Shown here: positions 22,509-34,949 of the stretch, piece by piece
How positions within the stretch are numbered: the first letter of the stretch is position 1
Layout of the letters: each line of letters starts with the position of its first letter
Source: Mytilus trossulus
Taxonomy: Eukaryota; Mollusca; Bivalvia; Mytilida; Mytilidae
DNA: 64,000 nucleotides
Assembly: GCF_036588685.1 (NCBI RefSeq)
Contig: NC_086381.1
Span: 55,365,431-55,429,430, forward strand
Direction of reading: 5' to 3'
Made by a program: the position numbers and the translations under genes
The notes under the pieces: generated by a model
Seen by the model: only the letters and a program-made list of their open reading frames with translations
Databases searched by the model: none
What the model was told of the DNA's origin: nothing

Positions 22509-22830
22509 ATAACTGTGGCTGCATAAGATGGTAGTGTTATATAACTGCAACAGTTAAGAATGTAATTCAGACTATTTTTGGGTATGCTTGAAAAAATGTT
22601 TATAATTTTTTTACAAAAAAAAATAAAATTGTAAAGATTCTCCATTTTCAACAAGATTGGAAGTAGATGGTTTACTTATGTATTTGGCATTACAAAAATT
22701 CTTTCTATTTTCCATTTATACTCATATCTAGTCAAAACACTTCCAGCAGTTTAAGAATGGATAATCTAAAAAAGAAAAAAAAAAGAAAAGAAAGAAAAGA
22801 CAAGAAAAAAAATGTTCAATTATTGAAATG
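22509..22830 (+). ncRNA. Spliced non-coding unit B, terminal exon
   Basis: Begins after TTTTTCAG and is homologous to 17397-17690. It contains AATAAA at 22622-22627, about 115 nt into the exon. Similarity to unit A continues past this signal to about 22800, so the signal may not be the only 3' end. Confidence 0.45.
22622..22627 (+). terminator. Candidate poly(A) signal of non-coding unit B
   Basis: An exact AATAAA in the terminal exon of unit B. It lies in an A-rich stretch, so chance occurrence is possible. Confidence 0.35.
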
Positions 22831-22839
22831 TATTTTTTT

Positions 22840-23500
22840 TTGTAAATTGTAATGTATATAGTTTTGCCATATTTTTGTTATTTAAGATTTGAGATACTTT
22901 CAAATTTTATAAGTTACTTTGTACATGTAGTTGATGCAATCAAATCTGCCGATGTAAATATTCTCACTAAATTTCATAGCAAAAGTTTTATTTTTTGGTT
23001 TTTTTTTGGTAAAAAGTTTCAAATACCTTACCATAGCAAATGCCTCTCTAGTGTACACTTAGACGTCAAAATTTTACGGGAACCTGTGTGATATCCAGTA
23101 ATGGCGGACAAATAGGGATAAGGTGTATGGTCTGCACTTCATGTATCCCTTTACAACCTTTTTTTTCATGTTAATTTTAATATCTTTAAGATATGTGACA
23201 AGGGTGCGCTAATGCAGAGGAATTTATGAAGTTAATAAGTTAGAAATATATTTTTTGCATTTTTTGTCATTTTAGCTGATTTTGGTTTGTAACCAAGGTG
23301 TTATTTTGAAAGAATAATTTTACAAAAGGTATTATTTGAAGAACATCTTGTTGAAATTGGATTGGTTGTTTTTTTGGTGATAAACACCTTTTTAACATAA
23401 CTTTTAGTATTATTTTGGCTGTAAATTTTTATTTGTGGAGACAGCCAGAGTACACGTTGTAGACGGATGAGCAAACAGATGATATATACTTGCTTACTAT
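22840..23500. other. No recognised feature
   Basis: AT-rich sequence, small chance frames only. Confidence 0.35.
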
Positions 23501-23665
23501 CAGTGGGGGATCCAGAACTTTTCATAAGGGGGGGGGGGGGGCACTGACTGACCTAAGGGGGGCGGCTCTAGTCATGCTTCAGGTGACCTATAATTGTTAA
23601 TGTCTGTGTCATTTTGGTCTCTTGTGGACAGTTCTCTCATTGGCAATCATACTACATCTTCTTTT
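23500..23665. repeat. G-rich repeat joined to dispersed repeat fragment
   Basis: 'gtgggggatccagaactttt' followed by a G13 run, then an inverted fragment of the 'gagacaactctccac' family (23590-23660). Confidence 0.5.
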
Positions 23666-24818
23666 TTATATTGTTAAATAACTATACTACTTTGATATAA
23701 AGAATTGATTTTGATTAGAAATTGGGAGGAATTATAAAGAAACTTTATATAAGAGCTAGGGGTTGTTAATGTTGTATAAAATGCAGTTAACTATTTCCTT
23801 GGTGATCTAATAATTTTTGCACAGATCATGATATTAGTTTATTTAAATAACCCAGTAGATAAATTTAGTACACCTCATAAATGAATTTGATCCATGTATT
23901 TTTATGCATTTTTTATTTTAGTATTTACCACTGTATTCCTTGTTATATTTGTAAATTCCTATTTGTATGTGACAAACTGAGGATTCATATATTTTATGGA
24001 ATTATATAAATTTATTTCAAGTTTGGTATTTTAAGTAATGGAAAGCACCAAGTTTAATATTGAACAAAAAAAATATTCCTTTTAAGATCTTAGGATATTA
24101 AAATTTGAGACATGTATATGAAAACAGAATTGATTTTCGAAATTCTAAAACAGCTGGTCATGGGACTGGTATCAAGAAACTTAAAAGAATCCTCAGCGCT
24201 GTCAGTTATTTTGTATAATTGGAATATTTAACAAATGATACTTTACCCATGATGCAGATCCTTTTCCTCCTTTAACTTTTAATGGGGACTAAAAAATTAT
24301 TATTATCACATTTTTTTTGGGGTATTTGTACACGCTTGATGGAGCAGAATGGGTCTGGTTTCATTTGGGTTTTTTATATTATGATGCATGATAATGATGT
24401 TAAATAAATAGGTAAATAAAAATTGAATTGGGAAAACCTATCTTATATTTTATTTGAGTCTAAATGACAAATAAGGGGGGAATTTGATTCTGTGGTTGAG
24501 GGTATCAGTCACAGCTGATTTATTGTATGGTATGGACGAAGTTGAAAAACGGAGACTGGCAGGTTTTTTCCATAACAATGTATTTGATTGTGATAAATTC
24601 AAGTTAAAAGTAAACAACTAGTGGTAGGTCAAAGATATTTGGTATGCAGTTATATAAGCATTGAAACATCTTATTTCTAATGAGATTATTTTGCTTCTCT
24701 CTCTCAGTCATAGTAGACTTATAACTTTTAATTAGTTTACATGTATATAAAGTTTGTCATTAGGTCAATTAAAAGGGAACTATAAGTGGTAGGTCAATAA
24801 TATTGGTATACAGATGTA
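23666..24818. other. No recognised feature
   Basis: AT-rich non-coding sequence. I see no repeats or exons that can be supported. Confidence 0.35.
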
Positions 24819-24995
24819 CAGTAAAACCTGACTAAACCGAACCCCTTCAGGACTTGATATTTTGTTGGGTTTTGGCAGGTACTCGGTTTTATCAGGTTCA
24901 CAATACATAAAATGTGGTATGATTGGTCTTTAGAACAAGTTTGGATTAGACGGGTTTCCCGTTTATTCAGGGTTTGGTTTAATCAGTTTTCACTG
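24819..24995. mobile_element. pogo/Tigger-like MITE
   Basis: A 177-bp element with ends CAGTAAAACCTGACTAAACC and, inverted, GGTTTAATCAGTTTTCACTG. TA lies directly outside both ends (24817-24818 and 24996-24997), as for Tc1/mariner-pogo transposons. It has no coding capacity. Confidence 0.7.
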
Positions 24996-25464
24996 TATAA
25001 TGATTGACAAATCTCTGTTCCATGGAGATTGTTCAGCTCCAGCCTTAGTCATGGTTTATTCCAGCCTCAGTCATGGTTTATTGACTGAATGGTTTGTATT
25101 ATTTACATTGTGATGTGTGATTAGATAAGTTTTAAGATGAGTGACTATTATCTGATATTTTGTATGCAGTTGTATTGTCATTTGAAAGTCTCATTTTCAT
25201 AGAGATTATTTGGTCCCACCCACTTATCATGATTCATGGACTTTGAATCTTTCACAGTTAAACAAGGAACCAATTGATAAGTCAATGGTGTTGGGTATAC
25301 AGTTTAATAAACATTAGCATTTCCATGGTGTTTTTATTTTGCCCTGATCTGTTAGTCTTGGTTGATTGCAAAGATAACAAGTTTTAATATTGCAATTTAA
25401 TTTCAACATTTACATTACTAGTATACCTTCTTCTTGTCTCCCTATAAGCATCCTTCATAAGGAA

Positions 25465-26063
25465 TATTAAATCTAATAACACAGGTAAACTAAGATTTTA
25501 TAGTAAAATGTGCTCATCATTTGACTTGAAAGCTAATACTTAAGATTTGATATTAAAAAATATGATAGGTCACTGCTTACAAAAATTAGAATAAGTGCAC
25601 ATTCACTTGCAATTGAAACTGGGAGGTATAGCAAACCAAAAATTTTAGCAAGTGAAAGATACTGCAAACTTTGTAAAGATAAAGTGGAAGATGAAGTTCA
25701 TTTTCTTTTACATTGTCCTCTATATAAAGACCTTCGAGAGAAGTTTGATATTTTCAAAAACCTTAATAATGATGATGATATTAAATCAACGATCTATTTA
25801 CTTAATCCAGTAAATCTAGTTAACACCAGACAAATATGTAGTTATTTAAGTCAAGCTTTTGAAGCTCGTAATAATAATCTAATGTCAGTTGGTCTACCAT
25901 AAGTATAATACTATGTAATACTGTGATATTATATATATAATTGGTACTTCAAATGTTTTCTTTATGTTGTATTTGCATAAATTGTCATGTTTAATGTGTT
26001 TATATCTTGGAATACGCATTGTATCATATGTGCTTTGTCCAATAAAATATTTGAAATTACATA
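25465..26063 (+). pseudogene. 3' end of a non-LTR retrotransposon (LINE) ORF
   Basis: Translation of 25537-25902 reads through 'TKIRISAHSLAIETGRY', then a Cys-X2-Cys (YCKLC), 'VEDEVHFLLHCPLY', and a stop at 25900-25902. This layout of a zinc-knuckle-like C-X2-C...H-X4-C after 'RIS.H.L.IE.GRY' is typical of the C-terminus of LINE endonuclease/reverse-transcriptase proteins. Upstream, 25469-25536 continues the same protein in another frame ('GKLRFYSKMCSSFDL'), so there is at least one frameshift and the 5' part is missing. The 3' UTR appears to run to 'ccaataaaatatttgaa' near 26060. It is a dead, 5'-truncated insertion. Confidence 0.7.
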
Positions 26064-26290
26064 AGGATCACCACCATAAGTTATGGCGTATAAAGGAAGC
26101 ATTTGGAGCCTGTATCGGTACAGATTAATGTGAGCACTTGCCTATCCAATTCCCCAGCCAGGCCGTGACGGGTCTTAATACCAGAACGTTAACTGTTCCT
26201 AAACATAATAAAATAAAATATAACAAAATAAAACATACCAACTCACACACTCACCATTATTCGCTCAGTCCTCAAAGTATAAAAAGTTAA
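26064..26290. other. Unclassified sequence between LINE and repeat block
   Basis: GC-richer than its surroundings ('ttccccagccaggccgtgac'). Possibly a SINE-like repeat, but no A/B boxes were recognised. Confidence 0.3.
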
Positions 26291-29200
26291 TTTTTAGCTC
26301 ACCTGGTCCGAAGGGCCAAGTGAGCTTATGCCATCACTTGGCGTCCGTCGTCGTTTGCGTCTGTCGTCGGCATCGTCGTCTGTCGTCGTAAACTATTTCA
26401 AGAATCTTCTCCTCTGAAACTACTAGGCCAAATACTTCAAAACTTTAACTGAATGTTCCTTAGGGTATCTAGTTTATAAATTGTATCCAAAGTTTTGATC
26501 TATCAACAAACATGGCCGCCATGGCTAAAAATAGAACACAGGGTAAAATGCAGTTTTTGGCTTATATCTCAAAAACTCCAGCATTTAGAGCAAATAAGAC
26601 AAGAAGTTAAAGTATTCATTAGGTCAAGGTCTACCTGTCCTGAAATTTTCAGCCAAATTGAGTAACTGGTTTTTTAGGTATAATGCCCCTGAATTGATGG
26701 TTTTAAAGAAATTTTGCAGTTTGATTGGTTACTAGTATTATCTTGAATATTATTATAGATACAGATAAATTTTTAATAGCAAGAATGTTAAGCAAAGTAA
26801 GATCTACAAATAAGTCAATTTGACCAAAATTGTCAATTGACCCCTTAAGGAGTTATTGCCCTTTAAAGACTTTTTTCACAATTTGTTCATCATGTTGACT
26901 TACTTTAAAAAATCTTCTCCTTTGAAACTGCTGTATCAATTTCAGCCAAACTTAGGCTAAATGAGTTTCAGAGTAATTATCTAGTATAAATTTTAAATTT
27001 TATTTCCTTGTATGTCAAGAAACATAGCTCCTATGGCTAAAATAGAACATAGGAGAAAATGATTTTTTTTTTGCTTTTGAAACTAGAGGCTCTTAAGAGC
27101 CTGTGTCGCTCACCTTGGTATATGTGAATATTAAACAAAGGAAGCAGATGGATTCATGACAAAATTGTGTTTTGTGATGGTGATGTGTTTGTAAATCTTA
27201 CTTTACTGAACAGTCTTGCTGCTTACAATTATCTCTATCTATAATGAACTTGGCCCAGTGGTATCAGTGGAAATGTTAATAAAAATTTACAAATTTTATG
27301 AAAATTGTTAAAAATTGACTATAAAGGACAATAAATCCTTAGGGGGTCAATTGACCATTTCGGTCATGTTAACTTATTTGTTAATCTTACTTTGCTGAAC
27401 ATTATTGCTGTTTACAGTTTATCTTTATCTATAATAATATTCAAGATAATAACCAAAAACAGCAAAATTTCCTTAAAATTACCGATTCACAGGCAGCAAC
27501 CCAACATCGGGTTGTCTGATTCATCTGAAAATTACAGGGCAGATAGATATTGATTTGATAAACATTATAACCCCATGCCAGATTTGACTCTAAATGCTTT
27601 GGTTTTTGAGTTATAAGCCAAAAACTGCATTTTACCCCTATGTTCTATTTTTAGCCGTAGTGGCCATCTTGGTTGGTTGACCGGGTCACGCCACACAATT
27701 TTTAAACTAGATATCCCAAAGATGATTGTTGCCAAGTTTGGATTAATTTGGCCCAGTAGTATCAAAAGAGAAGATTTTTGTAAAAGATAACTAAGATTTA
27801 CGAAAAATGGTTAAAAATTGACTATAAAGGGCAATAACTCCTAAAGGGGTCAACTGACCATTTCGGTCATGTTGACTTATTTGTAAATCTTACTTTGCTG
27901 AACATTATTGCTGTTTACAGTTTATCTCTATCTATAATAATATTCAAAATAATAACCAAAAACAGCAAAATTTCCTTAAAATTACCAATTCAGGGGCAGC
28001 AACCCAACAACAGGTTGTCTGATTCATTTCAGGGCAGATAGATCTTGACCTGATAAACAATTATACTAAGTCAGATTTGCTCTAAATGCTTTGGTTTTTG
28101 AGTTATAAGCCAAAAACTGCATTTTACCCCTATGTTCTATTTTTAGCCATGGCGGCCATCTTGGTTGGTTTGGCGGGTCACGCCACACATTTTTTAAACA
28201 AGATACCCCAATGATGAATGTGGCCAAGTTTGGTTTGATTTGGCCTAGTAGTTTCAGAGGAGAAGATTTTTGTAAAAGCTAACGACTCCGGACGACGACG
28301 AACGCCAAGTGATGGGAAAAGCTCACTTGGCCCTTTGGGCCAGGTGAGCTAAAAAATAGGACGATTCAAAAAACATTTAAATAAATTGAAAAGCCAAAAT
28401 AATCATTGATGAGAGATTTAACCAAAAAAATTAAGGTGAGCGATTCAGGCTCTTGAGAGCCTCTTGTTTAGACTAGATACCCAAATGATGATTGTAGCCA
28501 AGTTTGGTTTAATTTGGCAACGTAGTATCAGAGGAGAAGATTTTTGTAAAAGATTACTAAGATTGTTGACTTATTTGTTAATCTTACTTTGCTGAACATT
28601 ATAGATGTTTACAGTTTATCTCTATCTATAATAATATTCAAGATAATAACCAAAAACAGCAAAATTTCCTTAAAATTGCCAATTCAGGGGCAGCAATCCA
28701 ACAACAGGTTGGCCAATTCATCTGAAAATTTCAGGGCAGATAGATCTTGACCTGATGAACAATTTTACCTCATGTCAGATTTGCTCTAAATGCTTTGGTT
28801 TTTATTTATGAGCCAAAAACTGAATTTTACCCCTATGTCCTATTTTTAGCTTTGGCAGCCATCTTGGTTGGTTTGCCGGGTCACTCAACACATTTTTTAA
28901 ACTAGATACCCCAATGATAGTTGTGGCCAAGTTTGGTTTAATTTGGCCCAGTTGTTTCAGAGGAGAAGATTTTTGTAAAAGATTACTAAGATTTACAAAA
29001 ATGGTTAAAAATTGACTAACTAGAGGCTCTAAAGAGCCTGTGTCGCTCACCTTGGTCTATGTGCATATTAAACAAAGGACACAAATGGATTCATGACAAA
29101 ATTGTATTTTGGTGATGGTGATGTGTTTGAAGTTCTTACTTTACTGAACGATTCTGCTTCTTACAATTATATTTATAATGAACTTTGCCCATTAGTAACA

Positions 29201-31317
29201 GAGAACTATATTTGGTAAAAATTTACAGAAATTTACCAAATTAATGAAAATTGATAAAAAATGACTATAAAGGGCAACAACTCCTTAAGGGGTCAATTGA
29301 CCATTTAGGTCTTTTTGACTTATTTGTAGATCTTACTTTGCTGAACATTTTTGCTGTTTACAGTTTATCGCTATCTATAATAGTATTCAAGATAAATAAA
29401 AACGGCAAAATTTCTTTAAAAATTACCAATTGGAGGGCAGCAACCCAACAACCAGTTGTCCAATTCATCTGAAAAATTCAGGGCAGATAGATATTGACTT
29501 GATTAACAATTTAACTTCTTGTCAGATTTGCTCTAAATGCTTTGGTTTCATAGTTATAAGCCAAAAACTGCATTTTACCCCTATGTTCTATTTTTAGCCA
29601 TGGCAGCCATCTTGGTTAAATGGCCAGGTCATCAGACACATTTTTCAAACTAGATACCCCAAAGATGATTGTGGCCTAGTAATTTCAGTGGAGATTTTGT
29701 AAAAGATTACTTAGATTTATGAAAAAATGGTTAAAAATTGACTATAAAGGGGAATAACTCCTAAAGGGGTCAACTGACCATTTCGGTCATGTTGACTTAT
29801 TTGTAAATCTAACTTTGCTGAACATTATTGATGTTTACAGTTTATCTCTATCTATAATGATATTCAAGATAATAACCAAAAACAGCAAAATTTCCTCAAA
29901 ATTACCAATTCAGGGGCAGCAACCCAACAACAGGTTGACTGATTCATCTGAAAATTTCAGAGCAGATAGATCTTGACCTGATAAATATTTTTATCCCCAT
30001 GTCAGATTTCCTCAAAATGCTTTGGTTTTTGAGTTATAAGCCAAAAACAGCATTTTACCCCTATGTTCTATTTTTAGCCATGGCAGCCATCTTGGTTGGT
30101 TGACCAGGTCACTCCACACATTTTTTTAAACAAGATACCCCAAAGATGATTGTGGCCAAGTTTTGTTTAATTTGGCCCAGTAGTTTCAGAGGAGAAGATT
30201 TTTGTAAAAGATAACTTTAATTTACTAAAAATGGTTAAAAATTGACTATAAAGGGCAATAACTCCTAAACGGGTCAACTGACCATTTCGGTCATGTTGAC
30301 TTATTTGTAGATCTTACTTTGCTGAACATTATTGCTGTTTCCAGTTCATCTCTATCTATAATAATATTCAAGATAATAACCAAAAACAGCCAAATTTCCT
30401 CAAAATTACCAATTCAGGGGCAGCAACCCAACAACCGATTGACCGATTCATCTGAAAATTTCAGGGCAGATAGATCTTGACCTGATAAACATTTTTATCC
30501 CATGTCAGATTTGCTCTAAATGCTTTGGTTTTTGAGTTATAAGCCAAAAACTGCATTTTACCCCTATGTTCTATTTTTAGCTATGGCGGCCATCTTGTTT
30601 GGTTTGGCGGGTCACGCCACACATTTTTTAAACTAGATACCCCAATGATGATTGTGGCCAAGTTTGGTTTCATTTGGTCCAGTAGTTTCAGAGGAGAAGA
30701 TTTTTGTAAAAGTTAACGACGACGGACGACGCCGGACGCCGGACGCCGGACGCCAAGTGATGGGAAAAGCTCACTTGGCCCTTCGGGCCAGGTGAGCTAA
30801 AAAGGGCAATAACTCCTAAAGGGGTCAACTGACCATTTCGGTCATGTGACTTATTTGTAAATCTTACTTTGCTGAACATTATTGCTGTTTACAGTTTATC
30901 TCTATCTATAATAATATTCAAGATAATAACCAAAAACAGCAAAATTTCCTTAAAATTGCCAATTCAGGGGCAGCAACCCAACAACAGGTTGTCCGATTCA
31001 TCTGAAAATTTCAGGACAGATAGATGTTGACCTGATGAACAATAAAAATTCATGTCAGATTTGCTCTAAATGCTTTGGTTTTTGAGTTATAAGCCAAAAA
31101 TTGCATTTTACCCCTATGCTCTATTTTTAGCTGTGGTGCCCATCTTGATTTGTTGACCAGGTCATCAGACACATTTATTAAACTAGATACCCCAATGATG
31201 ATTTTGGCCAAGTATGGTTAAATTTGGTCCAGCAGTTTCAGAGGAGAAGATTTTTGTAAAAGTTAACAACGACGACGGACACAGGACGCAAAGTGATGGG
31301 AAAGGTGAGCTAAAAAC
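26291..31317. mobile_element. Complex repeat block: ~500-bp monomers with palindromic ends
   Basis: It opens at 26291 with TTTTAGCTCACCTGG and a self-complementary end of the form AGCTCACCTGG..CCAAGTGAGCT. Inverted versions of that end occur at 28319-28357, 30768-30803 and, worn, 31303-31317, each next to runs of 'cgacgacgg'. Between them at least seven monomers carry 'cagtttatctctatctataa' (about 27415, 27917, 28612, 29357, 29841, 30346 and 30894; spacing about 485-745). A second kind of end, AGAGGCTCTTAAGAGCCT, appears at about 27085, 29023 and, inverted, 28450. No transposase was seen. The same family occurs at 51166-51704 and 54777-55607. Confidence 0.75.
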
Positions 31318-31500
31318 GAGAAACACGTATAAATTACATAAACTAATGACAACTACTGTACATCAGATTCCTCACTTAGGACAGGTGCAAACATTTGCAG
31401 CAGGATTAAACGTTTTAATGGTACCAAACCTTCATCCTTTTCCTGTAACAATAGCATAACATCACAACATAGAAAAACACATTATTAAATATCAATTGGC
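31318..31500 (+). repeat. SINE-like dispersed repeat fragment
   Basis: 'cctcacttaggacaggtgca', 'gcaggattaaacgttttaat' and 'acatcacaacatagaaaaac' resemble the tail of the repeat at 53690-54020. The open frame over it has no support. Confidence 0.45.
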
Positions 31501-31942
31501 AGGCTGAACTCTTAAAAAATCGTAAATCAACACATTATGAACGAATAAGTTTGATCTGCAATATCTGAATGCAAATGCAGTTAATAAAATATTAGGGACA
31601 AACAAAGCCATGGCAAGACACCACTGTGAAATATTAAACCCTTTGTAAACAATCACTTTTGAATCAAAGAGCTGAAAGCTCTGAGGAAAAATGACGCCAC
31701 TGTCTCTAATATTGGGATAGTTTTTATGCAAGTTTTGATTTTCACATACCTTAATTAGTTTAACAATGCAACATGTCTCGTAAGCATATAATTGATATTT
31801 GTATATGTGTGTGTGTGAAGTGAAGGTGACAACTGGCTGGTTTTTTTTAAAGACAAATGAATAGGTCAAGACTACCTGAATTGTACAAATAAATACCGTA
31901 GAAAGGCTTGTATATTTCTCACTGGTACATAGTCTGAATCCG

Positions 31943-32609
31943 GGTCCGTTCGCGCCCTTTCATGTTTGCCCCCTTTCACTTTCACACCCTACATGTTCGC
32001 ACCCAATCTTAATTGGTTTTGTGTTAAATAACTCTGTAAGCAAGTGTTTTCTTATAAGTATAATTGTTGTCATTGTCTCAAAATAAAGTGTTGAATAAAT
32101 CTTAATCATGTTTTGGATAGGGTATTGTTAAAAATAATAATTATTATAATCCTTTCTAAATAAAGTGGCATTTTGTCAACGTTTTATTTTGTGTTGAATA
32201 ACTCTTAATCATGTTTTGGTTAGTGTATTGCTATAACTTTGTTTCATTGACCTGTTTCAAAATGAAGTGAGATTCTGACTATGTTTTTTTCTGTGTGTTG
32301 AAAATTTTTATCATGTTTTGGTTATAATAGTGGATTGCTATATTTTGGTTCCTATATTTAATTGCTTCGTTGTTTCAGATCAAAGGGACCAAGCTGCTAA
32401 AAACAATTATCTTTTGTGTTTTTCCTTTAAAATCTTCAATGTTTTACTCATACCAAGCTATAAATACATTCAGTATTTACACCAAAGCAATTTAAAACAA
32501 CAATCATGATTTTCCAATTATTCAACTTGAATTTGAATTAAAACTGGGCGCGAATGAGTAGAGTGCGAACGGACCTTGGGTGCGAAAGTGTATTGGGCGC
32601 GAACAGACC
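31943..32609. mobile_element. TIR element with GGTCCGTTCGCGCCC ends
   Basis: The left end GGTCCGTTCGCGCCC and right end GGGCGCGAACAGACC are inverted with one mismatch. Longer imperfect arms add 'ttcgcacccaat' near 31995 and 'attgggcgcgaac' near 32592. The interior is AT-rich with three related 'aatcatgttttgg' blocks. No transposase was seen. Confidence 0.6.
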
Positions 32610-32726
32610 TGATACCACAGTCTGAACCCCCTTCTCCCACAAAATATTAAGTAAATAATCTTTTTGTTACTGTTATCAAAGGTCTAATGAAACTCAGGTA
32701 ATTTCAAACATTTGTCAAAGAATTCT

Positions 32727-33435
32727 AGTCAAACCAGCACCTGGTTAAATTGGCACCTGGACAAATCAGCACCTGGTTAAATCGACACCTGATATAATCA
32801 ATTCGTCACCCATGTTAAATATATATTTTCAACAGTATTTTAAGCAAAAAGAGTAAAAATAAGAAAGGGGTTGCCAGAATTTTTTTCAGTATTTAAGCAA
32901 AAAGAGGTAAATACTAACTTTTACATTTTTGGGTGTTCATGTACATTTTGTATATATTTATTTTTCTCACCTAAATGACTTTTTTGGTGTATTTTTAATG
33001 ATTTATATATGAGTAGTCATAATTATTTGGACTAATACATGAGATATTGGATATTTTTATGCATTATTTTAACCAGTTGAGCATTTTACAGGATTGTTGG
33101 TTTGATGCTGTTTAAACTTTACTGAAAAAAAACCACCTTAAATTTGCTAATTATTTGGCATGAAAGTTTGATTTATTGAAAGGGACTCATAGTTTTCCAT
33201 TTTATTTTAATAATTGTCTAATTGTTAAAACAATAGTTGGGTAAGGGCTTCGTTGTTTACCTTTATACACAACAACATATTCACTTTGGTTTCCTTGTTT
33301 ACCTAAATACACAACAACATATTCACTATGTACTTGGTATAGAAAATATTATAACAAATATTATTGGATGCCGAATTGACGTCAAATAGGTGCCGATTTG
33401 ACTAGATGCCAATTTAACCAGGTGCCGACTTGACT
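32727..33435. mobile_element. TIR element with iterated terminal motif
   Basis: The left end carries four to five iterations of an 'AAATxGGCACCTGGT'-type motif every 17-18 bp. The right end (33366-33435) carries the same motif inverted ('aggtgccgatttgac'). The arms therefore consist of small direct repeats. The interior includes a tandem duplication of 'cacaacaacatattcact' (about 33270-33325). Confidence 0.6.
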
Positions 33436-33439
33436 TGTA

Positions 33440-34680
33440 CGTTTCAATTCCTCTGCGATCGTTTGCGGTATTTTCTTGAGAAAACCTATTTTCTATTATC
33501 AAAGAGAAGAAGAAACTGCTTGAAAATGATTCTGGAACGCTTCATGATTGTAAAAATAAGTTTAATTCAATCAAATAACAATTTTGAAACTTGCGATGTT
33601 TAAACAGGAAGTTTCAAAGGCACGTGTAAAAGAAGAAATTAACCGGTGAGAGTGGAAATCCGTACATGACAGATATCACTAAAGTACGAATTTGAAAGTA
33701 AAACAGTTCCATCCTTTTGAAAAACAGTCTTTAATATACCTATCACATTAATGTTTGAAGGGTCTTAAGCTCATTCAAACCATATAAGTCGGTATGAAAC
33801 ACCAAAACGGAATGAACAATAACCGATTACGTTTTGTAGTTTACAAATTCTAAACTGGTTCCCGTCAAACTACAACACTTTGTTCGAGTGTAGTGGAATA
33901 CAAGCAGAAACCAGTGTAAACTGGTTCCTGGCTGATAACTACACAATGATCATGCATAATGATAGCACAAGCAGATTCCAGTTTGTATGGAAAATAGAAA
34001 ATACAAACCAAGCGCGGTAGGCAGAGAAATGTAATGAAGTTCAGGTCGGCAGTAATGGAACAATGACTGCGTCATTTTCCAAAAAAAGGTTTTAATAATA
34101 TATACAGGTAAATGAAAATTAACTTTCAGTCGTTTTAGGTATGCATTTTAGTTATGCTGCTGATAATTTATTTGTATGACCTCTTTAGCAATTCCAATAG
34201 GCATATTATATATCTATCTATATGCAAAAGTAAAATCACAAATATTTGAAACTCAGAGGGAAATTCTAAACATAAATTCCCTTATCAAATTTATGCCAAA
34301 TTAAAAGCTCAAACACACTATTCCTATGGATAACAACTGTCATATACCTGATTTGGTACAGACATTTTCTTGCGTAGAAAATGGTGGTTTAAAAACCTGG
34401 TTTTATAGCTAGCTAAACCTCTCACTTGTACGACAGTTGCAGAAAATTCATTATATTGACAAGGATGTGTGAATAAAACAAACAGACATAATAGGTATAA
34501 ACGTCAAAAATAGGGGTACAGTCGTTAACATTGTGTTCACTTTAAAAACAAACAAATATGTAACAAAGAAGCACAAAAAGGCATGTAGATAGTACTTAGA
34601 AATCAAATATCAATGAAAACATTTGACCTGTTATCCAGGAAAATTGGTACTAAGAAAATAAATAACTTAACATCAGAAAC
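33440..34680. other. Intergenic, no recognised gene
   Basis: Downstream of the CNDP2 3' end. AT-rich; no exon or repeat could be supported. Confidence 0.35.
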
Positions 34681-34699
34681 ATTACTAGTGTAGAAATAT

Positions 34700-34705
34700 T
34701 TTATT
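34700..34705 (-). terminator. Candidate CNDP2 poly(A) signal
   Basis: TTTATT on the plus strand reads AATAAA on the minus strand, about 197 nt after the CNDP2 stop codon. It is the nearest canonical signal. Confidence 0.55.
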
Positions 34706-34901
34706 TTTTTCAAAAATTATATAAATATCATATTTGTTCATAAAGACATTAGTGTTGAAAACCCAACCATTGCTGTTTATATAAATAAAATAAAATCTAG
34801 CACTATGCTGTATCGTACAGTCAATAAGATTGTCAAAAAGTATGGCACTGTATAATACAATTATAGTTCTGTTTAATAGCTGAAACAGGTCACCACAAAG
34901 T

Positions 34902-34949
34902 TCATGACAATTTTGCTAACTCTTTGATATATGCTCCCAACACTTTTGC
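34902..34949 (-). CDS. CNDP2: CNDP2 coding exon 14 and stop
   Basis: 48 nt after [21 protein letters not shown] and TGA (34904-34902). It aligns with the C-terminal helix of the family. The 3' UTR follows leftwards. Confidence 0.92.
   Translation of the reverse strand, partial: AKVLGAYIKELAKLS

Noticed and set aside
31492-31869. 125-residue minus-strand frame
   Set aside because: It overlaps a SINE-like repeat and simple GT repeats, with no recognisable domain and no splice-supported context.
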